From NCBI GenBank assembly GCA_037013685.1, contig CM072897.1, positions 21,278,143-21,342,142 on the forward strand: a stretch of DNA of 64,000 nucleotides, in the 5' to 3' direction. This stretch comes from Acridotheres tristis. Its lineage: Eukaryota > Chordata > Aves > Passeriformes > Sturnidae. Numbering within the stretch: the first letter of the stretch is position 1; each line of letters opens with the position of its first letter. A program made the translations under genes and the position numbers. This document shows positions 25,483 through 37,700 of this stretch, piece after piece. The notes under the pieces were generated by a model, which saw nothing but the letters and a program-made list of their open reading frames with translations, ran no database searches and had not been told where the DNA came from.

Positions 25483-26317
25483 CAGGGCTGCAGGCCCTGC
25501 AGAACAGCCAGCATGGGTCTGGGCCTGGGCTTCCTCCATGCATAGAACCTAGTTGTCCAAGGCAAGGGATCCTTCTTAGAGGCTCTTCTACAGGTGGCAG
25601 ACTGACTGTCCATCAAAGAATTGAAATTTCTTGGGGTATGGCCAGAGGACTCTGAGACCCCAGTGAGAAGCACAACCATTGCTTATGGACTTGTACCAGC
25701 AAGCACTGAGCACAGAGCATCCAAGCCTGCTCTGCACCCCACATGCCTTCTCAAGCTCCTAAGCACATCTGACAGGAGGCCCCAGAGTCTGTCTCAAGGT
25801 CTACTGTGTGGGTGAGGAAGCCACAGAGGAGCCCCCAGGCTGGAGCGAGTCCCTGGCATTGCAGGAGGTTTGTCCTTCCAGCACACTGCAGTCCCACGAG
25901 GACATGGTCTGCTGGCCTCCAGTCCCTCCAAGCTGCTCATGGGCCAAGGACTCATCCTGCTCCTGACCCGCTGGGACGTCAGCTGCTCAGACAGCCGGGC
26001 TGAGCTCCATCAGCCTCTGCTGCTCTGCTGGAGCCTTCTCCATCCAGCACCTCCAGCCACCCCTGCCGCCCATGGGGAGGCTCCCCGTGGCTGGGACTGT
26101 GACACCAGCCCCCTCCATCTCTTCTTGGGAACAAGGGGTGACTCAGGAGCCAGGGGGCAGCTTGGGGGCATGGCAAGGTGCCATGCTTGCCAGGGACCAG
26201 CACAACTTCACCTTGCTTGGATTCAGCTGGGAAGCAGTTAACACTTTGGTACTGCATTGATTTCTCCTGGAAGGAAGGAAGTGTCCTCACGGAGAAAAAA
26301 TGCAGAAATAACAGGGT

Positions 26318-26405
26318 TCGGGTGGGTGGTTTTTTGTGGGTTTTTTTTTTGGGGGGGGAGTGGGTTTGTTTGTTTGTTTGTTTTAAAATAACTATTATTT
26401 TTTTT
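26318..26405. repeat. G/T-rich low-complexity tract with (TTTG)n
   Basis: T-runs and G-runs followed by four TTTG units and further T runs. It resembles the tract near 24.0 kb in composition. Confidence 0.85.
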
Positions 26406-27730
26406 CCAGCCATCTGAGCCACTTGCAGCTGATGGGAGAGAGGACAATGCTGATGGGGGGAATCATTGGGTTTGGGACCAGTACTGCATTTACAGTGTAC
26501 AAAACAAGGGAGGACATCTGTCCCCAGTGGAGTATTATGCACATGTCCAGGATTTTAGCACTGTTCTCACGTCCAGTGCTGTCATTACAGATGCACAAAG
26601 CAGAGATGGTCATGCACAACCCTGTGTTCCCTCCTCCTCGCTGTCTTCCTTGTCTGCATCCACCATCCCATTGCCCATGGTCCTGCTATTCCCAAATTTC
26701 TGAGTGCTTTCCAGCCTCCTCCAGCCTTCTCCCATCCCTCTTCCTGCCCAGGGATGCTTTGGGGAAGCTGCAGGCAGAAGCCAAAGCCTGGTCCTTCACA
26801 CCTCTCCAAAGCTAGCCGTGGAGAACACCTTCCTGGGCTGAATGAGGGTCTCCAAGCCTGATTGAGGGACAGCCCTCAAATGCTGGACTCATCTAGATAA
26901 AATGTGATCACAGACAGTGTCCTGCCAAGGGACAAGATGTGTGTGGTGCTGCAGCTTGCCTCTTTGGTGAGCCCAGCCCCTGGCTGTGCTCCCTGATAGC
27001 AGCAAAAGGGTATTTTTGTCACAGACCTGTGGCAAGCATGCCAGGCCTGTCTGCAGAAGAGGATCTGGGTGCTCTGTTGGTGTTTCCACAGGGATAACTC
27101 GAACTGGAGCAGAGCAGCAGAGCCACTGGCTTGGGAATGGCTGCTGGGAACATCCCTGGGGAGCTTGTGGAGGGCAGGAGGCTGTTCCTGCCAAGACCGA
27201 GCCCTTCCAGGAAGATCGAAATGTTGTACTGAGCCTTCGGCTAGGATGTCCTTGGGCACAGTCCTGTCACTCAGACAATGGGCCCTCATTAGCCCTGTCA
27301 CACACCCGAGGGTCCCTGGGCGGGCCAGGCTGTGACCAGTGTGGCTTTGCCAAGAGAATTTCAACAAAACCTTTTAGTTGACTCCAGCTTTCACTTTCGA
27401 CATGTCCCTCCTCTGCCTTTCCCAGTTATTTCACCCATGCAGTATTTCCAATCCCACCAAAAGAGGTAACTTGAATTGTTAGTGAATATTCTAATGAAGA
27501 GAGATGCTGTTCTGTTGGCTTGAATGAGACAGGACTTGTTTGTATGCAATGTGTGCAATGTGTGAGAACTTCGATATAAAAGCAACCTGGGGAATTTGGA
27601 TGTGTTGGAGAGATCTGTTGCCCTGCTCCTGCCCTTGACTTTGGAGGGTTGAGAGGAGAGGGGCAGGTGAAAGATGAACCAGAGGAGAGAAAAGAGAGAA
27701 CTGGAGGAGCAGAGCAGCCCATGTTGATTG

Positions 27731-27785
27731 TATTATATATATATGTGTATATATATATGTGTGTATATATATATATATGTATGTA

Positions 27786-27818
<33 letters not shown>

Positions 27819-27820
27819 GA
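27731..27820. repeat. TA/TATG dinucleotide microsatellite
   Basis: Alternating TA tracts interrupted by GTGTA and GTATG units. It encodes the spurious IYIYIY-type frames seen on both strands. Confidence 0.95.
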
Positions 27821-28019
27821 AGGTTTGCACGTGCCAACTGGAGGTTTGTGGCCGGGAGGAGAGGCAGTGGTGACAGGGCAGAGATGAGTACCAGTGGTAA
27901 GGAGTACCTGCTCTGAGAGCAGGGAAGTGAGCACGTGCCCCACTGCTCTGTACGGCTGCTCAGGCAATTAATTTCCCTTGCCTTGGGACCGTGGAGCAGA
28001 GAAGCAGCAGACTGGTGGC

Positions 28020-28260
28020 TGTGTCCTGTGATTTACAATACATCTGATAGTTCTAGCCCATTAATAAAACATAGAGTTGGCCACGAAAGGCACATCTGCC
28101 TATTTTAAAGACTATAATAATGGATAAAGCTCTGACACATGGATTTCTGTAAGAAAACTAGCACTGTAAATAGCATTCCAAAATTATGTATTCCATCAAA
28201 TTCAATGGGACAGTTATTGTATGCTAATTAAATACTACTGAACTATTTGGATGGTGAATA
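28020..28260. promoter_or_regulatory. AT-rich candidate conserved non-coding element
   Basis: About 240 bp of unique AT-rich DNA with CCATTAATAAAACATAGAG, ACTATAATAATGG and ATGCTAATTAAATAC, sharply different from the GC-rich, CR1-laden flanks. Confidence 0.25.
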
Positions 28261-28404
28261 GAGACACGATTTCAGAAATGAACAGTCCCCTCAGAACACC
28301 CACAGACTCCCAAGATTTTACTGTAATTCCCAGCCTGCAATCCATTCCAATAACGGGCTGCAGGCAGGACAGGGATTCACAGCTCAAGTGACCTGTTCGT
28401 AAGG

Positions 28405-28515
28405 AGCTCTGGCAACATGGGGACATGGTTTAGTGGTGGACTTGGCAGTGCTGGGTTGAGGGTTGGACTTGATAATCTTAGAGGGATTTTCCCATTTTAA
28501 CACTTCTATGATTCT
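28405..28515 (+). mobile_element. CR1 LINE 3' fragment
   Basis: GTTTAGTGGTGGACTTGGCA, TTGGACTTGATAATCTTAGA and the end CTTCTATGATTCT. Confidence 0.85.
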
Positions 28516-31500
28516 CACAGATGTAATTCACTATCCAGGTGGGTAATGATGATAAACAAAGATTACTCATCCTGTCTCCTGGAATCAGACCAGGCCAGAG
28601 CAAAACCTGCTCCACTGCTGGTATTTGTCTCTGGAGAGAAGAGCTCCACATGCTCCTCACTGATGACTCTTCCCCCTTCCTGGTAAGATTTCCTGACCAC
28701 ACTGCTTTCTGAGACTTCCTTCACTTTAATTCACCTGGGTCTGTTGGGTGCATGTCTTGGGCCCTCCATGCAGTGCAGACCCATTTCCATGTGGGTTACA
28801 AACAAGCGAAGGCATGAGAAAGGGCTGACTTCAAAGGCACGTCCAGTGTTTGCAATAGGAAGAGAAGCTGGATAAAAGAAAGGTCTCGTGCCAGCTCTAA
28901 ACCGACCTGCTCCAGGTTTGGGATGTTCCCTGGCAGGGATGGAGAAGCCAGGGAGGTTTCCAGGAGTGATGCCGTGCTCCATGATCTCACAGAAGACTCT
29001 TGCCCGAAATCCTGGGCTGTAGCACACCACCTCTCACCCACCTCCTGCCAGCGGGACTCCCTCCCCTGCCTCCTCCATATCCCTTTCCAGAAACAGCCAG
29101 ACCAGAAGCTGATGAAGCAGAGACTGACAGACAGAGAGACTTACAAATCTTCACAGATGCCTCACATTATAGCCCAATACCAGAGGTCTGAACAGGACCT
29201 CATTCCACCCAGTCCCTTGGTCTGGGAGCTTTCGCATGTCCCAGGACTGACAAGATCTCTGCACCAGAGCTGGGTATTGATAAAGCCTGTGGACACTTCC
29301 AAATCTGCTAAAAAGATGTTCTGAGGTGACAGATCTTAAGCAACACACAGAGCTGAGCGCTGCTCTGCTCTCCACACCCTTCACTGCTGCAAAGGAAAAG
29401 CAGCCACTATCAGTGATAGCTGGATCCAATTTATTAGGCGCTTCGAGGAGACATTCATCAGGCAGAGAGATAAATAATCTTCAGATGGAACAATTAAATT
29501 TAATTGCCTGAATATTATTTGTCTCCTTCCCTGATGATTGTCTCTGCTGAGCGCCTTATAAATTGGATCCAGCTATCAGCAATATTAAAGGCACTTCCCC
29601 TCAGGACTGGCCCAGCTGCCCAAACCAAAACATTGGGCTCAGAATGAACTTTCACTGTTATCGAAACTGATGCTGCCTCAAGACTCATGGGTGTTTTTTT
29701 CTTGCAGTTAGACAGGGCTGTGCTCAAGGTGTCTGGGTTTTCTGGTCCCTGGTGGTGCATCTTGAACTCAGCAGAACTGCTCCAACTCTGGTGGCCCTGT
29801 GGCAGTGATGTCCCACTTGGCAAAGGCTTGAGGAGGGATGCAGTGAGCCCCAAGGTGGATTGTGCAAGATTTCAGTGTGCTGGATTTTGTTGTGGCTGCA
29901 GAAATGAGGAACTGAAATTGTGGGCTCTACTATGGAGTAGCGATGGCATTTTGTGCTGACCATGCTTGTGCTGGCCATGAGAGACCCACATCTCAGCCTG
30001 AAGAGACCTTCAGGATGTGTGGGCTCATACTGGCCTGCCCCAGCCAGTCTGCCAGATCAAGAGCCAGCACACTGCAGGATCACAGCTTTTCCATGCAGAG
30101 ACAGAGCCAGGGTAGCCACCTTATTCATATTACTCCAGGCCAAGACCAAAGCTGGAACCCCTTCAACAACCCAGGAGCCATCAACTCCTTCCTCTGTATA
30201 TGTCTGAAGTCTGGAAAATATCTTAAATATGAGAGAGGAAAGGGAGGGGTTTGATCCTCAGCTGGTGTAAATCAACGGAGCTGCATTGACGTTGTTGGAC
30301 GATTACTGAGACTTATGTCCTCTGACCCCAAAAATTTCTAGGGTGGGAGGTAATGACTGCAGAGCATTCCAGTGTTGCAAGAGATCTTCCTCCAGCCTGG
30401 CTTCAGAAAGGCTGTTAACTCCAGGGGCTGGGAAGCATGGAGATGAGTGTCTGGGTGAAAGAAAGGGAGAAGGAAAGCCCCATGGTACCCAGATGAGTCC
30501 AGCTGGAAGGCAAGCTGGAATTCACAGAGGCTGGGTTGTAGGCACCATACACCATGAGGACATCTCATCCTCCTGCACCTTTCTGTGTGTGGAGGGCTCT
30601 GGATACCAACATCATGATGTTCTCAGCCCCTTCTGGGCAGTGGTGGAGCCTAACGCTTCTGGTCTAGCCCCACTGGTGCCCACCCTGCACCCAGGGTACC
30701 CTGGAGCAGTCAGTGACTCACCCCACATCGTCCACCCTGCCTGCCTTGGGAAAGATTTGGGTTGTTGGCAGCTGCCAAGAGCCACGGTAACACACCCCCC
30801 ACTCCAGCACTGCCAATCCTCTGACAGATGAGCTGTGTCCAGGCGTCCCTGAGTGAGAGGCAGCGTTTGGAGGTGCAGGCCGGGCACCAGCGCTGTGCTC
30901 CTTTCCTGTGAGCAGCAGGAAAAGAAAAGACCCTAGAATCAACATGTTTACTGACGGACTCCTGCACTGTTGGCTACTTTTCTAAGGAAATGAAGCTTGT
31001 GCAATCACATTGTCTGGGGGTGTCTGTTCCTAATAACTTCTCAGTCCACGAGCCAATTCCAATCCAATTTGTCGAATGGGGAGAGGTCTCAAAATATTGC
31101 GTCCTGCCCAGTCTCCCTGCAGTGTGCTGGGTGGCAAAATGGGGTACAGGAAACTTGGACCACGTGAGAAATAGGAGCACCTTCTACACAAAGTCATGGA
31201 GAAAAGCAGTAGGGTCAGAGCTGATGGCCAGTAGGCAGCCCCAGCCCTGTTGGGAAGAGGACCTCTCCAGCTGTGGCCAGAGCCAGATGAGCACCATCAG
31301 CTGAGAGAAAATGTGTGTCTGCAAGGATGGACCTCCAGCTCCTTCCCATACATCCGGGCAGTGAGGATGGAGTCTGCACAAGCCATGGCTGCCAGAACGC
31401 TTGGGGCTGGGCGCTGAACAGCCTCCAGCTCCAAGAAGGGGCTGAGGGTCCTCAACTGGAAGGCAAGGGCTTCCAGTGGGCAGAATGTCCTTCTGCTGGG

Positions 31501-33145
31501 GATGGGCATTTCCAGGAGTGAGCCCCTGGCCAAGCAGAGCAGGACCTGCGGCTGCCAGGCACCACGCTGTGTCTTGCTGCAGTCTGGACAGGGTCTGGAC
31601 AGCAGTGCCTTGTTTCTTCTTTGGATGCTGGTTTAATTTGCTGAAGGCATTCAATGGTCCACTTGGTCTCTCCACTTCAGCTCTGCCAGTAACATGAGCT
31701 TAACAGAGCTGGAGAGGACTATTTTTTTAAGCTCCTATATAAACATGATTTGTTTTGTAATAACTCTTCTTCTGTTCTGTTTTGAAGGAGATGATGGCTC
31801 TGGGATCTGAGGAGCTCTGAGACAGCTCAGAGCAGCTCAAATTCCTTCCCACGTGCTTTCAATTAACATCTTCATTAAACACCCATTCAAAGCCCACTTC
31901 CAGCCAGAGCATGACAGCGCAACAGAGTTTGGCTTCGTGAAGTCACCCAGAATCGATGACAAATCCAAAAGGGCTTGGTTTGTCCCGTACCAGCCATACG
32001 TGCAAATGGGAGGTAGCTGCCAACGGAGGGAGTGAGTGCCCCTTCTCAGCTCCTCATCACCACCAAGACCCAGAAACAGCACCCAAGCCACAGGAAGGAC
32101 CTGCTGCCTGTGTACTTGCTGGGAGAGGGATTGGCTGCAGTGGCAAATCACCTCCCCTGGCCTGGCAGCCTGCTCCCAGGCCAAAGCCCTGGTCCCACCA
32201 GTGCCAAGGGCAGCTCTCCAGTTGACTTCATTGAGACTTGACCTTCAGTTAACCCAGCAAAGCAGGAAGGTTGGGAAAGCCATCTGGAGGGAAACACCAC
32301 TACAAAATAGTCCAGATTGGTGTTTCTCTCCGTTGTATGTTCTCCCTCTAATTTACTTAACTTGTGGGCATCCAGGAATCCCAGCAGTGTATGAACTGCC
32401 TGTCTGCATCCCCATGAACAGCCTTGTGTCCTCAGGGGTGACCAGAAGGGACCATAGCCTTCTGCTAGCAGGGCTCCATCTCTGCTTGCACGGCAGTAAT
32501 GGCACCAGCTGGCTCTGAGCCAGCCAATCCCACATCCCAGATTTGGTGCAGATATTTGTATTTCAGCCTGAGGCAAAAAGGTATGTTTCCATTTTCAGTC
32601 AAAACAAAGAAATTTGGGATTGAAATCCCTGTGAGAACTCAGGTGCACTGATAATCCATGCTGAATGCTCAGCCTAGACTGCTGACCTCACCACAGGCTC
32701 TTCCCCTTTGTTAGACATCAGGAAATCTGAATCCCCTGGTGAAACCTGGCAGCACTGGGTCCCACCATGCAGGTAGCCCATCCACCTCTCTCTTCCCATC
32801 CTCCTTCCTGGTCAGGGTGTACTGGGCACCACCACCTCACCGTGGTTTCTCACTTGGTGCTTGCAACAGTCACGGCAGCAGGACCAGGCAGCTCCTGCGA
32901 GAGGATAAATTGGGAATGGCCAGAGGCTGTCTGCCAGCCTGGGAGTGGGATCCACAGTCATATTTTACAAGGACAACAGTGGGACCTTGGAATATTCTCC
33001 CTCCCTTGGTTCTGTGTCCAAATACACACGGTACTTGGGGCTGTTCTACTAAATGTCATCCAAGGGACCTAGTCTTTAAATTTTTTATTTTTTAGAGATA
33101 TCATATATTTAAAGATATTTTTTATTCTTTAAAGATACCATAAAG
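28516..33145. other. Gene-free stretch containing the 165-bp palindrome
   Basis: Apart from the palindrome and a weakly exon-like 60-codon frame at 31853-32035, nothing recognised. Confidence 0.55.
29414..29578. repeat. 165-bp near-perfect palindrome (hairpin element)
   Basis: The left arm 29414-29442 (starting TGATAGCTGGATCCAATTTA) and right arm 29550-29578 are reverse complements with one mismatch over 29 bp. Complementarity continues with few differences through the inner arms (AGACA-TCATCAGG-GAGA-AAATAAT blocks) to a perfect 16-bp palindromic centre, CAATTAAATTTAATTG, at 29491-29506. The form (a long hairpin without coding capacity) resembles ancient conserved hairpin-type vertebrate repeats such as Eulor elements. 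Family membership is an inference. Confidence 0.75.
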
Positions 33146-33345
33146 TCATGGAACCACAGATTGGTTGGGGTTGGAAGAGACCTTAAAGCTCATTTTGTTC
33201 TAGCCCCCTGCCATGGGCAGGGACACCTCCCACTATCCCAGGGTGCTCCAAGCCTTGTCCAGCCCAGCCTTGAACACTTCCAGGGATCAGCCACAGCCTC
33301 TCTGGGTAACCTGTGCCAGGGCCTCGCCACAGATCCAGATACATG
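33146..33345 (-). mobile_element. CR1 LINE 3' fragment
   Basis: TTGGGGTTGGAAGAGACCTT, CCCACTATCCCAGGGTGC and ACACTTCCAGGGATCAGCCA, inverted CR1. Confidence 0.88.
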
Positions 33346-34159
33346 GATCTATAATTAGCACTTCATTTCCCACATCCTTTAAGATAAATATAGCAGACTT
33401 TGGCACCTGGTTCGTTTGATGGTGACATTGCAGGGCAAACCTTTGCGAGAGTGACAAACCAGCATGGACCTCACCTCTGCCATGCTCTTTGTACAGAAAC
33501 CTCCATCTGTGACCTGCTGAGCTTTGCATCAGAGGATGGCACCAAGCCAGGTTTGTTCTTAATAAGGATCATTTACTGAGTGTGCTGCTCCTGGAGGAGC
33601 AGGAAGAGCAGTGCTGGGACTGGGAGTAGGGAATATCAGAACACTAGGGGCCGTAACACTTCCCAGTACTCTGTCTCACCCCATCACTCACCTGTGAAGC
33701 ACAGCACGTACTCGAATCCTTTCCAGAACTCTTCACCTTCCTCTGCCTCCTTCTCCATGCAGTGTGGCCAGGTGCTCAGTGGGATGGACTTCCACGACCT
33801 GGCACCCAGTGCATTTGTTTTCCAATGTTGAGGCATGGCTGGAAACCAGCTGTGTTAAGGGAGAACACTGGGAGTCACCAGGAGTTAACTGATACCAGCA
33901 AGGTGATGGGTCCATACAACTGCAAGCAAGAGTGGTGCCATTTGTTTGCAGAGCACTCTGTTGTGGTTTGGCTGTGGCTGGCTCCACACGGGGCTTTGGT
34001 GGGGAGATGAATGTGGCTGGGTCCAGAGCAGCATGCACAGCTATTCCTGTCACAGCAAACAGCACCTCGATGGAGGAGCTGCCGCGATCTTCAGCAGGTT
34101 GGGCAGCCAGTTCCAACCTGGGATGTCCTGGGGACTGAGACAGCTGGAAGGTGGGGAAA
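33346..34159. other. Gene-free stretch between two CR1 copies
   Basis: Nothing recognised in the 0.8 kb between the inverted CR1 fragment and the long CR1 copy. Confidence 0.55.
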
Positions 34160-34743
34160 CTGGTGAATGAGAGGCTGGACATGTACTCACAGCCCAGAAA
34201 GTCATCTGTGTCCTGGGCTGCATCTTCAGCTCCATTCAGGTGAGACCCCACCTACAGGACTGCCTCCAGATCTGGGGTCCTTAGCTTAAGAAGGCCATGG
34301 AGCTGCTGGAACAACTCCAGAGGAGACCACAGTATCAGAGGGCTGGAGCCCCTCTGCTCTGAAGCCAGGCTGAGAGAGCTGGGGGGGGCTCATGGAGAAG
34401 TCACTGGGGAGACCTCAGAACCCCTTGCAGGGCCTAAAGGGCCTCCAGGAGAACTGGAGAGGGACTGAGGACAAGGGATGGAGGGACAGGACACAGGGAA
34501 TGGCTTCCCATTGGCAGAGGGCAGGGATGGATGGGATATTGGGAAGGAATTGTTCTCTGGGAGAGTGGTGAGGCCCTGGCACAGGGTGCCCAGAGAAACT
34601 GTTGCTGCCCTTGGGTCCCTGGGAGTGTCCAAGGACCGGGCTTGGTGCAACCTGGGCTAGTGGAAGGTGTCCCTGCCCATAGCAGGGGGTGGAAGGAGGT
34701 GATCTTGCAGGTTCCTTCCAACCCAAACCATTCTGTGAGTCTG
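34160..34743 (+). mobile_element. CR1 LINE, long 5'-truncated copy
   Basis: Includes the reverse-transcriptase 3' end (AATGAGAGGCTGGACATG, GTGTCCTGGGCTGCATC), TGAGACCCCACCTACAGGAC, the GACAGGACACAGGGAATGGC block and the 3' end CCATTCTGTGAGTCTGTGA. Very similar to 59105-59618. Confidence 0.92.
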
Positions 34744-37700
34744 TGAAGTTGAGGACTGCAGTCCATCCACTTAAAAACTATCAAAGAAAGAAGAGCAGAA
34801 TCATAATTTGTTGCTATCTTCATGTGCAGATCAAATTAAACTTCTTCATGACAAGCACATTTGCATCTTCAAATGTTCTTTGAAGCCTGAGACAGCAAAG
34901 TACACCCTCAGCTTTGAGCATGTGGTTTATGATCTGTGGCATTAAGCTAGACCTTGAGGGAATACTGATATAAAAACATTGTCTTAACACATTATCTGTT
35001 GTGGGTTTTTTTCCTTCCCACCAAAAAATGCATTTTTATCCATAGTATAAATGTTCATAAAGGATTATTGGTTTCAACAGAAGATATCCTCCAAAATTCC
35101 TGAGTTAAAATAAACTTTTAGATAGTCACTTGTTTGTTTCTGTTTTGGTTTTTCAATGAAAGTGAGTTTGGTTAAAAAAAAAAAAACAGTTTGCTTTTCT
35201 TTTTTAAGTGGAAATAAAATAAAATAATACACCGCCGCTTCCTCATGAGTTTGTATCTTTGTATTCTCAGTTCCTGTTTTCATAACATTTTATTTTTCAG
35301 GTTGCTTTGGGAACAGAAGACTTTCCTGTGTGCCAGGAATTTTCTTGAGATGGAAAGAGCTGTTTCCTGCCTGCTCGGCACATGGGTTTGGGGAACCTCA
35401 AGCCAAAAAATCCTAGACACACCAAAGTCATCTGGAGCTTTCTGGTGGTGCTAATGTTACCTGGACTCTCATCTCCTCCAGCCCAAGTGTCCTTGTGGTT
35501 GGGAAATTGCAATCTTACTCTAAAATCTGTGCTGTCCAGCCCGCTTGCACATGGGAAGTGGTTTTGCCCACAGCGCACAGAGCAGACCAGTGTGTGGTAG
35601 CCCAGGAAGACCGGGATCCTGAGCAAAGGCTCCTAGACACGAGCCTCAGGCCAACGGGGTTTTGCTCAGCAGAGCTGCATCTTCTGTGGGCATCTGGGCG
35701 GGGGATGGAAAGTGTGGGCACCCTGCAGCAGCCCCTGGATTCAGCAGCATGAACCCGATCACACACCTTCCAATTATACAGCAATGCTATTCATAAGCTC
35801 CATGGGTAAACAGTCCCTGTCACTGCACAGGGTGGCACAGAGCTCCTACAGATGATACAGAACTAATTCACTTAGTAACTGAATGTGCTAGGATAGTCCT
35901 AGAACTTCCATGCTGTTTTGGATGGCTGGGATGGGTCTTACTTGTGTTCTCACCTCCTGTTTGAGGGGAGAAAGGCTTTCACTGCCTTCAATGGGGCAGG
36001 CTTGGAGCATCTCACCTCTGTGGCCATTGCAGCAGCTCCTCAGCCATCCCCTATTAGCCAGAACCCATGTCTCAGACTCAGAGAGCAATCTTTGTGAAGC
36101 ACAAACCTGGATTCATGTCTGATAAAGTGAGCAACTCCCCTTGGACAGGAGAAAATATATTAAAAAGATACTTCAGAATTGATGTCAACAAGCTCCTGAT
36201 TTTGGGGAGGAAATTCAGTGTCACAATTCAGGTTTATTTCTATCAATTCATACAATGTGAGCAGAATACCACTGAGGCACGGCTCCTTTGGCAATGGCAA
36301 TGAACACATTCCAATTAAGCTGCATGGAAGTACTCTGGTTTTCCCCTGCTGTGATTCTGGACCTGGGCCTACCTCCAAGTGACAGGAGAAGACCTGTTTG
36401 TTCACCCAGACAGGTTCATACTTTGCTTCACAGTGCCCAGAAGCAAAAACCAATACACTGATCTGCATTTTTATGCCATTAGTGATGAAATGACAAGGAC
36501 AAAGAGACAAAAAACCCTCCAAAAGTACAAATTGTTCTGCAGCATTATCTCTTGGTGCTCCACAGCACCTGGAAGAGTAGAGTATCAGTTGCTTCCAAGG
36601 GAAGCTGGGAAATGCATCCCCCTGTGGTGTCTACTGCTGCCTCAAATCCTGCTTCTTCCCACCTCCCAGATGAGCACTACTCATACCTACCCCAGCCCAG
36701 ATGGGATTTTAAAGGACTCACATCTCCAGGATGTGGGATTGTCCAGGGAGAGTTGGTACCAAACCCAGGAAGGGATGGCATGTGCAGGTGTTGGGGTGGT
36801 GTCAGTGTGTCCAGTGGGACCCAGGTCATGACAATGTCTCTGTGCTGGGCCACTGGTGAGGACAGTGGTGAATCCTGGGGTCAGTTCTGGGCTCCTCATG
36901 ACAGGAAGGCTCCTCCCCTCTTCCTCTCCCAGGCAAGGGGAGGAGGTCCCATACTGTTCCCTGCAGCCAAGCGATCCAAGCTACTGTGTGCCAGAACAGC
37001 TCCTGCAGAAAACCTTTGCAGGGCCAGTGAGACTCTTCCGGGGGCAGAGCTCTGTGCAGAGGTGTGGGCAACCAGCTCCCAGATGCTAATATTGTCCCAG
37101 CTTCAGCTGCAGACATTGTCCCAGATCCACCCCGAAGATCAGCACCTGGCTTTGGGTCATGGCTCCGTCTCTCTTGATGGAATAGGGCTTCTAGGAAGGG
37201 AGAACAAATTCTTAAGGAAAGGGGAGGCCTTTTCCCTTTCTGGGGTCAAATAAAAGGGCATCAGGATCCATGCTGAGGAGCATCAGGGACGCAGATGTGG
37301 CTTTCTGTACACAGCCTTGATCTAACACTGAATTCACTCTGTGACTTCCAAAAAGGCACTTAGTTTTCCATCAGTTGTGCCTTCCCTCTGCCTTGCCTCA
37401 GGCTCTGAGCATCAGTAGGTGACACATGCAAAAGGAAGGGCCACCCTGCAGCTCCTGCCCCTTTGGGATGCCAATGCCTGTGGATGCCCAACAACAACAA
37501 ACACCACGGGAGCCTCTGCACTTACCAACCCACTTCTTCCTTAACCTGGGAGAGTGGGATTGGTTTTAACTTGAGGCAGAAGACAAGCAAAGGAGAGAGG
37601 AGATGGGAGAAGTGCCTTTTAAAAAGTTCCTTTGTCGCTCGCCTGCACATCCCATGGTGGTGCCTGCACTGACGTCAGTGCGGTGCTGGTTGATTTGCAC

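Larger units (their letters stand above)
21796..28019. other. Gene-free stretch
   Basis: Low-complexity tracts at 24.0, 26.3 and 27.7 kb, a possible LTR terminus at 25.46 kb and AT-rich patches at 22540-22700 and 22920-22980. No exon-like reading frame is recognised. Confidence 0.55.

Noticed and set aside
27426..27967. Frames rich in IYIYIY that look like a membrane segment
   Set aside because: They are the translation of the TA/TG microsatellite.
36552..37253. 233-codon plus-strand frame, one of the longest in the window
   Set aside because: No recognisable domain, overlaps a CR1-like fragment, and composition is that of random GC-rich DNA.
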